Of a DNA stretch of 64,000 bases, positions 49,871-60,143 are shown piece by piece. The notes below the pieces were generated by a model. The model did not search any database. It saw only the letters and a program-made list of their open reading frames with translations, and had not been told where the DNA came from. The translations under genes were made by a program, and so were the position numbers. Each line of letters starts with the position of its first letter. The stretch's first letter is position 1. Source of the DNA: Chthonomonas sp. UBA1950. Lineage in GTDB: Bacteria > Armatimonadota > Fimbriimonadia > Fimbriimonadales > Fimbriimonadaceae. The stretch covers positions 74,464 through 138,463 of the forward strand of contig DDEQ01000012.1 of assembly GCA_002336105.1 (NCBI GenBank). Direction: 5' to 3'.

Positions 49871-52800
49871 ATGCGACGAAGCCTCTGTTCTCTGGTGTTG
49901 ATTCTTTTCGCGGTAACAGCGCTTGCGGTGCCGACGGATTCAGAAGCGAAAGCTCAGTACCAGAAGATTCTCGCCGGATTGTCGCTCGACAACCTCAAAT
50001 CATCGCTCAAGTCTCTATCAGGCGAGCGGACACGACTAGCTGGGTCTGACGGAGAAAAACGAACTCAATCATTTGTCGCGAATCAGCTCAGGTCTCTCGG
50101 CGCGACGAATATTAGGCGAGAGACTTTTAAGGTCACGATCCCAGATCCAGATTCAACCGGCACCTTGAGTCTGAAAGGTCACGCCGTCGAGGTTTGGCCA
50201 CTTTGGCCGAACCTCGCTCGCACGAGCACTTGCGATGTCTCGGGTCCAATTATTTACGGTGGAAAGGGCACTCTTGAAGCCCTCAGCGGAAAGTCGATAC
50301 GCGGCAGCATTGTCGTATTGGAATTCAATACGGGAATCCGCTGGAAGAATGCTGCAAAGCTTGGGGCAAAAGCAGTGGTCTTCATCGAGCCGAGTTCCAT
50401 GCCTCGTGCTGAAGCTGAGCAAAAGTTTTCTGGCGTACCACTCGATTTGCCGCGCTTTTATCTTCCTTTGAAAAGCGCAGGGCCGGTTCTCAATGCAGCC
50501 TTTAACAATGAGATCGTAACCCTGAGGTGTCGACAAGATTGGGTAGTCCGTGAGAGTTCAAATCTGCTTGCGGACTTTCCCGGATCTGACCGACGAGCGA
50601 ATCAGCAAGACATCGCGCTCCTTGCCTATTCCGATTCGATGAGCATTGTGCCCGGCTTGAATCCTGGAGCAGAGTCCGCTACTGGTGTGGCAGCTTTGCT
50701 AGAGACAGCGCGACGATTCACCGAAATCAAACACCGACGGCCGTTGACGGTTGGTTTGCTCGGCGCGCATTCTTTGGGGCTGAGAGGTGTGCGGGAGTTC
50801 GTCCAGAAACGGCTTGATGCAGGGAAAGGCTCGCCGTTCCTGACCATCACTCTCGATCTGGCAACGGGTAGTCCGACTGTCGGTAGCTATGCTCGCGGTT
50901 GGTTCGAAGAGTATCGAAATGAGCCCAACGACAGCATGCGAAGCATGTCGCGGGTACTTCGGGCCCATGTCGACAACCTTGCCAAGGTGATGAATGTGTC
51001 ACCGGCGAGACTGCTTTTCACTGATGCCGTCAACCAGGGTGATAATCGAACCTGGAAGAACAACATCCCCGGTCGGTTTGCCCTAGACTGTGAACCGATT
51101 GTTTGCTCTGGGATGAACGGCTTAACCTGGGCAACCATCGAAGATAGCCGCGACCGAACAGATACACCATTTGATACTTTCGACAAGGTCCAGGTCACTA
51201 ATCTGTTTCGGCAGACGCAGACGATTACTTGTCTGCTGGATCATGTTCTGAACGATACTTCGAACAAGGGGGAACCTAGTGATTACAAGGTGCCCCTTGA
51301 TCCGAACGAACCGCAGGACATGACCCTCATCGGTGGGTTTTCGACCGTTGTGGGTGAGGTCGTGTTGTACGACCCCCAAAAGAGCTTCGTACCCGACGTC
51401 AAGATTCCTAACTCGATTGCGGCAATCCTCGGGTCTCAAAGGACGATGATGGGCGTTCGCGGTGACATGATCCAAGCGACCGAAGGTCCCGACGCCAAAT
51501 ACGAGTTTCATGGCTTGCCACCGATCAATGCATACGGTGTTGATCAGCAACGCGATACCCGAATTGCGGCGTTTCATCTTGACCCCAAAACGGGTGTAAT
51601 CGACTACGCTCCGACATGGAACGTGCCTGGATTTGGTGCCTACAGCTTTGAATTCAAGTTGACGGTTGGTCGGCGCGAGTCACCCGTTGTCGTGTTCCAG
51701 TGCGTGCCAATTAGTCTTTACGACCTGGTCGATCCGCAGGACCTTAAAGCCCTGAACCAGATGCGTGTATTCGACGCAAAAACCGGTTCGTTGCCAAGAG
51801 ATTTCGGAATATTTACCCCGCCTCAGGATCAGCGATTGAATCCGGAAGTCGAGGATATACAAATCCTGTTTACGATTCCTGGACAGGCATATCAGATTCT
51901 AGCTGGGTCTCGAACAGAACTCAATCGGCTCATCCTGACGAACACGAGTCCTGGGCAAGAGCAGGGAACAGGATATATCGCTCCGGGGGGGAAAGCTGAG
52001 GATGAACGCGGTGGTGTTGATCTTGACGGGAGGTTTGCCAATGTTCCGCTCAACTCCGCCATTGATATTTCGAACATCAATCAGACCCGTTTGGATAAGT
52101 TCAAGAAGTACCGAATTGTCAGTGCGGGCATTTACGACTTACACAAACAAGCGCTGTCTGAAATCAAGCTGGCTCAGGAAGCAGAGAAGAATATGGATTG
52201 GGCCGGGTTGGATCGCCATGCCCGGGCCGCCTGGGGCTATGCACTTCGAGCGTATCCGGTCATACAGACTACGGCTAGCGACGTCGTTAATGGCGTCGTT
52301 TTCTATCTGTTTCTCATCTTGCCTTTTAGTTATTTTCTTGAGCGGTTGTTCTTTGGCAACCAGTTACTGACGAAACAACTCACTTGGTCGATTGGCTTCT
52401 TCATCCTGGCGTTCATCATCCTAAGGCTCATTCACCCGGCATTCGAGATCGTGACAAACCCGTCCATGATCTTCATCGCGTTTGTGATGGGTGTGCTCAG
52501 CCTCATCGTGATGTCATTCATTCTCGGCAAGTTCGAGGCTTCGATGCGAGCAGTGAAGGCTCAGCAAAGCGGAGTGGTCGAAGTCGACATGCGTCGCAGT
52601 AGCGTGGCAATGGCGGCATTCAACTTAGGCGTGAGTAATATGCGACGCCGAAAGGCGCGAACAATCTTGACAACTCTCACTCTTGTGGTGATGACGTTCA
52701 TTGTTCTCAGCTTTACCAGCATCGTTCCTGAACTGAAACTTGATGAAACACCCAGCTCAAATGTTCCCACCTATTCAGGAATCTTGATGCGTAATCCTGG

Positions 52801-54337
52801 CCTTGACCCGATGCAATTGGCGACTTACCGCCAGATTGCAAACGAGTTTGAGGGCAAAGGATCTGTTGTTCGCCGTGGCTACTACTATGGATCTGACATC
52901 GGTGATATCGGCATTCTCTCACTGCAGCGTGCCGACCGAGTCGCCGAAGTTAGAGCGATGCTTGGACTCGATCCAGATGAAGCAAAGGTGACTCATCCTG
53001 AACGTGCTTTGCTCCCCGGCGGCAGATGGTTTCGACCTGGAGAAAGAAACGTGATGATTCTTCCTCGTCCGATCGCAGAGCAACTTAAGGTTGACCCAGG
53101 TGAGGTTGGCAAAGCAAAAGTGTCCTATGCAGGCGTCGACTACACGGTTATTGGCATCGCCGACACTTCGATTTTGCGGTCGATCTATGACCTAGATGGC
53201 GATGGCTTTATGCCTCCAGACTTTTCGCTCTCCAAGCAATATCAAGAACTCAAAGCCACTTCGAACCAGGCGTTTAGGAGCTTCATTCGTCTTGACCCAT
53301 CTACGGTCTTTATCCTTCCCGCATCGACTTCGTTCGACTTAGGCGCAGACCTTCGGACCGTGGCTGTTCACTTTCAGGAGCCTTCGCAAACGCGAACTGC
53401 GCTTGAGCATCTGATGCCCCGGTTACGATTGAACCTGTACGCGAGCGTTCTCGACAAGGATTCCAAGGATCTGGTGGTAAGACAGTTTTCGGTTCAACAG
53501 AGCAGTAAGAGTGTTGGGCTACTTCTGATTATCGTTCAGATGGCGATTGCTGCTGTATTTGTTCTGAACACGATGGTAGCCAGTGTGTTTGAGAGAACGA
53601 AAGAGATTGCGATCTTCTCCAGTATTGGTTTGGCGCCAAACCACATTGCCATGCTGTTCTTTGCCGAGTCGGTTGTTTATGGGATCCTCGGTGCGGTTAT
53701 TGGGTATTTAGTAGCGCAAGCTACTGCGAAACTGATTGTCGCCACGAACACGCTTGAGGGACTGACGCTTAACTTCAGTTCAACGTCTGCCGTAATGTCC
53801 GCTGGATTGGTGATGGGCATCGTCCTTTTAAGCACGATCTACCCAGCGAAAAAAGCAGCCCAGATCGCGGCACCAGCGAGGAATGATGAAGCCTTCGAAA
53901 CCGAACCCGAAGGCGATACATGGAACATTCCACTTCCATTTAGCATCGGCGAAGATGAGGCGGCACCTCTAACGAACTTCCTTTCAGCTTGGCTTCGCGC
54001 CTACGAAGGCTACACGATTGGAAGCTTTGTGACGGCTGAGACACAACGAACGGTGACGGGCAAGGTTTTCGCAGTATCCGCAGTGACCTGGTTGGCTCCT
54101 TATGACCTCGGCGTTTCGCAACGATTGGTTCTGCGAGCTAGCCCATCGGTAGTAGCCGGGGTGTATCAACTCGATCTAGAACTGACGCGACTTGCTGGCG
54201 ATGCGGAGAATTGGCCTATTGTCAATCAGAGATTTCTCGCTGATATCCGCAAGCAGTTCCTGACTTGGAGAACGCTTGGAAGCGAAGAACGAGCTAGATT
54301 TGAAGACTCGGAAGTGCCTGAAACTGCGATGACATAA
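49871..54337 (+). CDS. Fusion of inactive M28-like peptidase domain and FtsX-type ABC permease
   Basis: An exported-then-membrane protein of 1488 residues. Residues 1-24 are a signal. Residues about 40-345 resemble an M28 zinc peptidase with inserted PA-like domain (LADFPGSD, then LNPGAESATGVAALLETARR and GLLGAHSLGLRG). The zinc ligands are missing: the usual AHYDS is AYSDS, the GANDNASG Asp is lost, and the EE pair is HS. A long periplasmic region follows, then three helices (about 812-890), and an FtsX module: RRRKARTILTTLTLVVMTF near 930, a large extracytoplasmic MacB-like domain and three helices at 1215-1330 (SVFERTKEIAIFSSIGLAP). No ATPase is adjacent. ATG 49871; TTG 49865 is the alternative. 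Confidence 0.75.
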   Translation: MRRSLCSLVLILFAVTALAVPTDSEAKAQYQKILAGLSLDNLKSSLKSLSGERTRLAGSDGEKRTQSFVANQLRSLGATNIRRETFKVTIPDPDSTGTLSLKGHAVEVWPLWPNLARTSTCDVSGPIIYGGKGTLEALSGKSIRGSIVVLEFNTGIRWKNAAKLGAKAVVFIEPSSMPRAEAEQKFSGVPLDLPRFYLPLKSAGPVLNAAFNNEIVTLRCRQDWVVRESSNLLADFPGSDRRANQQDIALLAYSDSMSIVPGLNPGAESATGVAALLETARRFTEIKHRRPLTVGLLGAHSLGLRGVREFVQKRLDAGKGSPFLTITLDLATGSPTVGSYARGWFEEYRNEPNDSMRSMSRVLRAHVDNLAKVMNVSPARLLFTDAVNQGDNRTWKNNIPGRFALDCEPIVCSGMNGLTWATIEDSRDRTDTPFDTFDKVQVTNLFRQTQTITCLLDHVLNDTSNKGEPSDYKVPLDPNEPQDMTLIGGFSTVVGEVVLYDPQKSFVPDVKIPNSIAAILGSQRTMMGVRGDMIQATEGPDAKYEFHGLPPINAYGVDQQRDTRIAAFHLDPKTGVIDYAPTWNVPGFGAYSFEFKLTVGRRESPVVVFQCVPISLYDLVDPQDLKALNQMRVFDAKTGSLPRDFGIFTPPQDQRLNPEVEDIQILFTIPGQAYQILAGSRTELNRLILTNTSPGQEQGTGYIAPGGKAEDERGGVDLDGRFANVPLNSAIDISNINQTRLDKFKKYRIVSAGIYDLHKQALSEIKLAQEAEKNMDWAGLDRHARAAWGYALRAYPVIQTTASDVVNGVVFYLFLILPFSYFLERLFFGNQLLTKQLTWSIGFFILAFIILRLIHPAFEIVTNPSMIFIAFVMGVLSLIVMSFILGKFEASMRAVKAQQSGVVEVDMRRSSVAMAAFNLGVSNMRRRKARTILTTLTLVVMTFIVLSFTSIVPELKLDETPSSNVPTYSGILMRNPGLDPMQLATYRQIANEFEGKGSVVRRGYYYGSDIGDIGILSLQRADRVAEVRAMLGLDPDEAKVTHPERALLPGGRWFRPGERNVMILPRPIAEQLKVDPGEVGKAKVSYAGVDYTVIGIADTSILRSIYDLDGDGFMPPDFSLSKQYQELKATSNQAFRSFIRLDPSTVFILPASTSFDLGADLRTVAVHFQEPSQTRTALEHLMPRLRLNLYASVLDKDSKDLVVRQFSVQQSSKSVGLLLIIVQMAIAAVFVLNTMVASVFERTKEIAIFSSIGLAPNHIAMLFFAESVVYGILGAVIGYLVAQATAKLIVATNTLEGLTLNFSSTSAVMSAGLVMGIVLLSTIYPAKKAAQIAAPARNDEAFETEPEGDTWNIPLPFSIGEDEAAPLTNFLSAWLRAYEGYTIGSFVTAETQRTVTGKVFAVSAVTWLAPYDLGVSQRLVLRASPSVVAGVYQLDLELTRLAGDAENWPIVNQRFLADIRKQFLTWRTLGSEERARFEDSEVPETAMT

Positions 54338-54352
54338 GGAAATTGGTGTTTG

Positions 54353-57300
54353 ATGATTGGTTTGGCCTATCTGGTTATCGCAATACTAAACCTCCCGACG
54401 GTCACGCCTTATCAGGCTGTGACTGACTTCGAAGATATCGGTCAATACGCGCTGAGTTGCCGGTTTCGCGATGGGAGAGTGGTCAACTTTCCAATAGGAT
54501 GGGCTGGAGATTTTGATGATCTGACTGGTGTTGCTTGCCGCCTCGATGGCACTCACTTGGGCAAGAAGTCGTTCTTACTACACGCTCCTTGGCGGGGTGG
54601 AACCGGAACTGTTGACCAAGCCTTTCACCTTAAGCTGCCGAAAGCAGGAACTGCAAAGCTGACAGGGTTTGTTGCCCTTGGGACACGCGGAATAGGCAAA
54701 TCAGACGGAGTCGTTTTCCTCGTCTATCTCGATGACAAACTGGCTTTTGAAAGTTTTAGGAAAGATGAGGTATGGCAACCGTACTCTATCGACTTGTCTT
54801 CCTTTTTAGGTAGAGACGTGTTGATTCGGTTTGAGACTGATCCGGGCCCAAAAAACGACCCTAGCTATGATTTCTCGGTTTGGGGCGATCGCAGATTAGT
54901 GCTAACTGGGTTCCAAACAAAGCCATTTTTAAGACAAGTCAATAAACTAAGGTCGACCGCTGCACCTTCCAAACGGGATGACGTTGTGCCGACAGAAAAT
55001 GTTGGCCAGCCCATTGCCCTAGATGGAAAGGTAATTGCGACTGAAGTGAGCGGCGATCTTGGATCTTACAGATTGACGCATGTCGAGGGTCGAAAGATCA
55101 AGAGTTTGCCATTTGGGAACTCAGCTCATATTGAGTGGGATGGTCCAGCTAGTCTTCGTAGTAGTCGCTACGAGCAAACAAAAGATGGGAGAGATCTAGT
55201 TCGGGTCTTCGAAACGAAGAAAGGGACAGCGACAGTTAGGTCCTCACTACGATTCGAGTCTGGCTCTATCGTCTTCAAAGTCGTTTGCGACCAACCCGTG
55301 ATTCGCTCGTTTGATTCAGCCGGTTGGGGGCCGGTCGATTTCCGAAAAGAGATCTCGGTGCCTTACTATAGCGGGCATGTATTCTACTTGCCCGAAGAAG
55401 ATATTTTCGTAAACAGTTTCCTTGATTGGAGGTTTAGCAACGCGTCCTCTCAAGAGGGCACGAAGGCAGTCTACGGAGCGAAGACCGATGGCACTCGGAA
55501 TTGCCTGAGTGAGCGAGTCGTGTTTGCGTTTTCACCTCATTTGGCTGGTGTCCTTCCCAATATTCCGAATCCAAAGTCGCCGTTTATACAGCAAGTTGGC
55601 GGGCGTCTCATGCTTGATATTTGGGGGCCGAAGTTTTCAGATATCTCGACGAATCTTGAGAAGTTGAATGACTACGGGATTAATCGAACAGCGGCGATTG
55701 TTCACGTTTGGCAGCGTTCAGGGTATGACAATGAACTGCCTGCTCACTTCCCGGCAAATGCCGAACTTGGTGGCGACACGGAAATGCAAAAGCTAGTCAA
55801 GACAGCAACCAAATTAGGTTGCTTGCTTGCCTTGCATGAGAATTACGTCGATTACTACCCAAACTTTGAAGGCTTCAAAGAGAGCGATATCGCGCTCAGT
55901 TCGAACGGCGAACTCGTGAAGGCTTGGCTTAACGAAGGGACCAAGGTTCAGTCATTTGCGGTCAAACCGAATGCAATCATGCCGTTGGCCAAGTCACAGT
56001 CTCCTGAAATCCATCGTCGCTACGGCACCAACGCCGATTACCTGGATGTTCATTCAGCCGTTCCTCCTTGGTTCCATGTGGATTACAGGGCTTCTGAGTC
56101 AGGCGCTGCCGAATTCAAAACCGTCTTCGACACGCATCAGGAGCTTTGGGCATTTGAGCGAAAGACGCATGGCGGTCCGGTGTTCGGTGAAGGGAACAAT
56201 CACTGGTGGTGGTCTGGTCTCCTCGATGGTGTCGAAGCTCAATTTGGCACCGGTTGGCCAGCCTTAAAGGGGTTGGATGCGCCGCTCATGGTTGACTTCG
56301 ACCTCAAGCGGATTCATCCACTGCAAGCCAATCATGGAATGGGTTATTACGAGAGGTGGTGGGAAAACGCCCAGTGGGGAACTACCCCGCCAATGAAGGT
56401 GATGGACCAATACCGAATGCAAGAGATTGCATTCGGTCACACAGGGTTCCTGGCGCAATCGACTTGGAGTGTGTTGCCCTACGCTTGGTTGGAACACCAC
56501 CTTCTGACTCCGGTGACTCAGGCTTATGCCGGACAAGATGTTGACAAGATCGAATACCAGGTTCAAGGGAAGTGGGTTGACCCAGATGAAGCTGCGATTC
56601 GCGGCGATTGGTCGATTGTTCGTATCACCTATGGAAACGGCTTAGTAGTGATTGCTAATAATCAGCCAGAAGCATTGCGACTTGGATCGCTCACCTTGCC
56701 GCAATTTGGGTGGGCAGCTAGTGGTGCGGGAATTCTGTCGGCCTATACCGCGCTCAACGAGGGTGTTGTGTGCGATTTCTCCTCAACGAGGAATGAAGTA
56801 TTTGCCAACGCTCGAAGGCTTTCTGACTGGCAGTTGAGCGGCATCACCAATATTCGTCCAACCGCAGTCGGATTTGCTCAACTAGAGCCGAGAAAGTTTC
56901 GCCTTGGATACCGATGGCAGGTCAACCAAGCGTTGGATCAAGACTATAAAGTGTTTGTGCACTTCAACAAAATGACCGGCGATCCATATGATGAAGGGAT
57001 CGTTTTTCAGAACGATCATCTGACGCGGAAGCCGACATCGACTTGGAAGGTTGGAGAAACAATTGAAGATGGTCCGGCTGAAATTTCTGTGCCGCAGCAT
57101 GTTGCCGATGGCAGCTATGCCGTCAGCGTTGGGCTTTGGCTTGAAGGTTCGCCAAGGCTATCCTTACGTGGTTCTGATGACGGTCAGGGGCGTATTCGAC
57201 TGGGCATTCTGAAGATTCAAGATAACGGAAATTCAATTCGATTTCTGCCGAACAGCGACTCGGGAGAAGGTCAGCTTGCCCTCTATTCGAAATCGCTGAA

Positions 57301-57565
57301 TTTAGCTGAAAAGGTCATCGATTTCGGGGATCTACGCACTAACGGAAGTGTTCGAGCGATTCGACAAGGCCCTGAGTGGGTGTTGCAGACTTACCCGAGA
57401 GATCGTAGTTTTAGTCTAGAGCTAAGCCAATCGAGATTTGGGTTTCCTAACCTGGTGAAATGTGACGGCGGAACTTCAAACAGTATAAAACCGGTTCTAA
57501 AAGGCGGTTACTGGAGATTACCGATAACGGGTGCGCGCGAATATCGGTGGGCAACAGGCAAGTAA
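54353..57565 (+). CDS. Large secreted protein, probable glycoside hydrolase
   Basis: A 1070-residue exported protein (signal IGLAYLVIAILNLPTV). The first 190 residues look like a carbohydrate-binding beta-sandwich (DDLTGVACRLDG, RGGTGTVDQAFHLKLPKAG). The centre resembles a TIM-barrel glycosidase: RLMLDIWGPKFSDIS, LGCLLALHENYVDYYP, DVHSAVPPWFHVDYR and HGGPVFGEGNNHWWWSG, with acidic residues at strand ends. I cannot assign a GH family with confidence; a relation to DUF5696 or GH101-like enzymes is possible. A C-terminal beta domain is present. ATG 54353 lies 15 bases after the previous stop, with GGA upstream. The substrate is unknown. Confidence 0.65.
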   Translation: MIGLAYLVIAILNLPTVTPYQAVTDFEDIGQYALSCRFRDGRVVNFPIGWAGDFDDLTGVACRLDGTHLGKKSFLLHAPWRGGTGTVDQAFHLKLPKAGTAKLTGFVALGTRGIGKSDGVVFLVYLDDKLAFESFRKDEVWQPYSIDLSSFLGRDVLIRFETDPGPKNDPSYDFSVWGDRRLVLTGFQTKPFLRQVNKLRSTAAPSKRDDVVPTENVGQPIALDGKVIATEVSGDLGSYRLTHVEGRKIKSLPFGNSAHIEWDGPASLRSSRYEQTKDGRDLVRVFETKKGTATVRSSLRFESGSIVFKVVCDQPVIRSFDSAGWGPVDFRKEISVPYYSGHVFYLPEEDIFVNSFLDWRFSNASSQEGTKAVYGAKTDGTRNCLSERVVFAFSPHLAGVLPNIPNPKSPFIQQVGGRLMLDIWGPKFSDISTNLEKLNDYGINRTAAIVHVWQRSGYDNELPAHFPANAELGGDTEMQKLVKTATKLGCLLALHENYVDYYPNFEGFKESDIALSSNGELVKAWLNEGTKVQSFAVKPNAIMPLAKSQSPEIHRRYGTNADYLDVHSAVPPWFHVDYRASESGAAEFKTVFDTHQELWAFERKTHGGPVFGEGNNHWWWSGLLDGVEAQFGTGWPALKGLDAPLMVDFDLKRIHPLQANHGMGYYERWWENAQWGTTPPMKVMDQYRMQEIAFGHTGFLAQSTWSVLPYAWLEHHLLTPVTQAYAGQDVDKIEYQVQGKWVDPDEAAIRGDWSIVRITYGNGLVVIANNQPEALRLGSLTLPQFGWAASGAGILSAYTALNEGVVCDFSSTRNEVFANARRLSDWQLSGITNIRPTAVGFAQLEPRKFRLGYRWQVNQALDQDYKVFVHFNKMTGDPYDEGIVFQNDHLTRKPTSTWKVGETIEDGPAEISVPQHVADGSYAVSVGLWLEGSPRLSLRGSDDGQGRIRLGILKIQDNGNSIRFLPNSDSGEGQLALYSKSLNLAEKVIDFGDLRTNGSVRAIRQGPEWVLQTYPRDRSFSLELSQSRFGFPNLVKCDGGTSNSIKPVLKGGYWRLPITGAREYRWATGK

Positions 57566-57577
57566 ACTGAATCTAAG

Positions 57578-58339
57578 ATGCGTATCTTGGTGACTAACGA
57601 CGACGGAATTCGAGCTGAAGGATTAAGGCACATTGTGGAAGTCGCCAAGCAGTTTGGTGAGGTTAAAATCGCTGCTCCAGACCGCGAACGATCTGCGTGT
57701 GCTCATGCGATGACCATTCGAGAGCCGCTTCGTGCAAATCCTGTTTCCTGGCCTGGTTGCGAAGCCTGGGAGATCAGCGGTTTTCCGGTTGACTGTGTGA
57801 ATGTCGGGCTTATGATCGGCTATCCAGATGGTTGCGACCTTGTGTTGAGTGGCATCAATCACGGACCTAACTTGGGTTATGACATCACCTATTCCGGAAC
57901 CGCTGCCGGTGCGATGGAAGGAATCATCAACGGCATTCCATCAATCGCGATGTCGATGGCGCTCTTACAAGCCGGGCAGTCTCTCAATTTCGAAACTGGC
58001 GCAAGATGGTTTCGAGAGAATTTCGAAAGACTGATCAATGCACCCCGAGCAGATCTTGCGTTCCTCAACGTGAACGTGCCGACGGTTCCGTTTGAAGAAC
58101 TAAAAGGAACCCGAGTGACTACAATGGGCCGACGTGTCTACGTCGAGCGCATGGAGATGAGAGAAGATCCTTGGGATCGACCCTATTACTGGCAGGGCGG
58201 TGCCGTTGTAAATGTCGGAGATCAGCCAGGTACTGACGTTGAGGCCGTAGCGAACGGTTATGTGAGTGTTACCCCTGTCTCCATGGACTGGACCAATCGA
58301 GACGACGTCGCCAGAATTCGAGAGCAACTCATTGACTGA
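57578..58339 (+). CDS. surE: 5'/3'-nucleotidase SurE
   Basis: Cytoplasmic metal-dependent phosphatase acting on nucleoside 5'- and 3'-monophosphates. 253 residues. The Asp-Asp metal site is at the extreme N-terminus (MRILVTNDDGIRAEG), followed by APDRERSACAHAMT, the conserved SGINHGPNLGYDITYSGT and AAGAMEGIINGIPSIAMSM. Length and motifs are normal. ATG 57578 follows the large glycosidase stop by 12 bases. It converges on the DUF3352-like gene, with a small hairpin between. Confidence 0.96.
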   Translation: MRILVTNDDGIRAEGLRHIVEVAKQFGEVKIAAPDRERSACAHAMTIREPLRANPVSWPGCEAWEISGFPVDCVNVGLMIGYPDGCDLVLSGINHGPNLGYDITYSGTAAGAMEGIINGIPSIAMSMALLQAGQSLNFETGARWFRENFERLINAPRADLAFLNVNVPTVPFEELKGTRVTTMGRRVYVERMEMREDPWDRPYYWQGGAVVNVGDQPGTDVEAVANGYVSVTPVSMDWTNRDDVARIREQLID

Positions 58340-58346
58340 CACAAAA

Positions 58347-58375
58347 TGGTGCCAAGACGGATTGCCTCGGCACCA
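58347..58375. terminator. Possible terminator hairpin between convergent genes
   Basis: TGGTGCC (58347-58353) pairs with GGCACCA (58369-58375) across a 15-base loop, between the surE stop and the end of the DUF3352-like gene. There is no long T run, so it is a weak candidate. Confidence 0.4.
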
Positions 58376-58387
58376 CTAATTAGTTGA

Positions 58388-60100
58388 CTAGCGTTTAGTC
58401 TGCTTGGTTTGACTACCAACAAAGTCAAGCATTCGGTCAACGTCGAGGGGGATGAACGTATGGGTGTGATACGAGCCGTCTGCGTTAACCTTGCCGGACA
58501 TGCTCAATGACTGTTTGAGGTTTTCAAACATCCCTGTCGCTTGCCGAAAGATTTTCGCGTCTTCGGGCTGCATCTTCTCCAGGTTCATCGTATTTGTCAC
58601 GCCTCGACTAATGCGGGACAGGTCGAAAGCGAGCATTGACTGACCTGCTAGAAGGTCAGACCCGAAGCTTGGGTCGTTGCTAAGTTTGGTGCCCTTCGAA
58701 GAGTAGCTAGCAACTGCCTTTGCCAGTAAATCCTCTGACGATGCTGCTAAAACTGTGTTTCCGACGGTCGCCCAGGCGATTGTCTTGTTGCCGAACAATG
58801 TCGAAGACTTCAGCACGTCCTCATCGTGGGGAAGAGACTTTCGCATATCAGCCTGCACATCATCGCTCAATCGGTAGGCATCGGCCCCTTCGATGTTCAG
58901 TTTGCTCTTCCAAATCGTTTTTGGCGGGTTAGCTTTAGCCGCGCCTTGGTTGATGTATTGAACTAGTTTTTGAACGCCAGCATTGGGTGTTGCACTGTTC
59001 GAGTCATCAATCATCAACAAGACATCTGCTCCTGCTGGGGAATCTCCACTGGAGGGATAAGCCGCCAAAACAGTATTGCCTTCAAAGGAGGGCAGTATGT
59101 CGTCTTTTATGCTCATGCCAGTCTCCTTTTGGATGCCATCCTCCATGTCCTTGATCGAGCCAACGACTTCCTTTTGATCTTTCATCATGGTGGTGAAGCC
59201 CCGGAAATAAGCTGATGGCTGGGCAAGAGCAATCATGCCGTATGCACCCGAGGGGAGCTTGTCGTACAGGTCGGCGCGAACGGGAGTGATGCCCGAGAAA
59301 ATCTTGACGAACTCATTTTTGTCGAGGTCGTATTTGCCATCTAGATTGAGCGCGAGTCCCCCTTCCTGAATGCTCGCGGAGATCGTCATGAAATCGGCAT
59401 CAAATTTTGCCGGAAGTTTCAAGTCTTTTGAGATGGCAGAAGGATCGAGAAAGATGAGAAGGTTAGGTGAGTCGATGGCTCTTGCCCGAGCAACTTGAAA
59501 CGCTTGATTTGATGTGATCGACGGAGCTTCCCCTTTACTGACTCGAGCCACTTTGTTGAATGCCCAGGGCTTGTCGCTGATCATCAACATGTTGTCAACA
59601 ACCATGTAAGATAGTTTCGCTTTCGGTATTCGATAGTATCGAGTTCCGCGCCAGAATTCGGGGCGACCTTTACTAGCCAATATCTCATTCACTTTCGCGG
59701 GATCAGACACCGCAAGAAGAACAACGAAGCCAGTGTCCTCCGCTTTTTCTCCCTTGAGAATGGCTCCCGTTAAGCCCCGTTGAACCAGCGGCCTAAGTTC
59801 TTCCATAGCTGGACACCCAGGATCGAAGATGTCGAGCAGCGACTTATCAAGATACTGCGACATACCGTTTCGGTCGAGGGCATCGTCTAGGTGTTTGAAT
59901 TCGATTGCTTGGCTTGGGTAGGGCGTTAGGTCGAGCGATCCTAGCATCTGCGTATCCGCAGGAATCAGTTTGAGCGCTGCTTCGCCTGGATGAGCGAAAA
60001 CCGTCTTGTAAGCGTAGGTAGCGCCGATGCTTGTGACTACTGCTGTGGCTACTGTTCCGCTGATGATCCAGCGGCGAATGGAGGCATGTCTTGAGGTCAT
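58388..60100 (-). CDS. DUF3352-like secreted or membrane-anchored protein
   Basis: A 570-residue protein with one N-terminal hydrophobic helix (WIISGTVATAVVTSIGATYA) and a long extracytoplasmic part resembling DUF3352 proteins: AALKLIPADTQMLGSLDLTP, GFVVLLAVSDPAKVNEIL, YMVVDNMLMISDKPW and SDDVQADMRKSLPHDEDVL. The domain appears duplicated: two halves of about 260 residues each with similar strand order. The biochemical function of the family is unknown. ATG 60100 has no strong ribosome-binding site; nested inverted repeats occupy the preceding gap. It ends convergent with surE. Confidence 0.75.
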   Translation of the reverse strand: MTSRHASIRRWIISGTVATAVVTSIGATYAYKTVFAHPGEAALKLIPADTQMLGSLDLTPYPSQAIEFKHLDDALDRNGMSQYLDKSLLDIFDPGCPAMEELRPLVQRGLTGAILKGEKAEDTGFVVLLAVSDPAKVNEILASKGRPEFWRGTRYYRIPKAKLSYMVVDNMLMISDKPWAFNKVARVSKGEAPSITSNQAFQVARARAIDSPNLLIFLDPSAISKDLKLPAKFDADFMTISASIQEGGLALNLDGKYDLDKNEFVKIFSGITPVRADLYDKLPSGAYGMIALAQPSAYFRGFTTMMKDQKEVVGSIKDMEDGIQKETGMSIKDDILPSFEGNTVLAAYPSSGDSPAGADVLLMIDDSNSATPNAGVQKLVQYINQGAAKANPPKTIWKSKLNIEGADAYRLSDDVQADMRKSLPHDEDVLKSSTLFGNKTIAWATVGNTVLAASSEDLLAKAVASYSSKGTKLSNDPSFGSDLLAGQSMLAFDLSRISRGVTNTMNLEKMQPEDAKIFRQATGMFENLKQSLSMSGKVNADGSYHTHTFIPLDVDRMLDFVGSQTKQTKR

Positions 60101-60143
60101 AGAAGTTCTCGCTATTGATGAAGAGTCGGAATTATGTTAGGCC

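Noticed and set aside
50153..51577. Long antisense frames opposite the M28-like/FtsX gene
   Set aside because: Shadow frames of a long gene with biased codon use, without starts, ribosome-binding sites or motifs.
54353..57565. Firm assignment of the large secreted protein to GH101
   Set aside because: The central region suggests a TIM barrel, but I could not see the GH101 catalytic signature; left as a probable glycoside hydrolase of unknown family.
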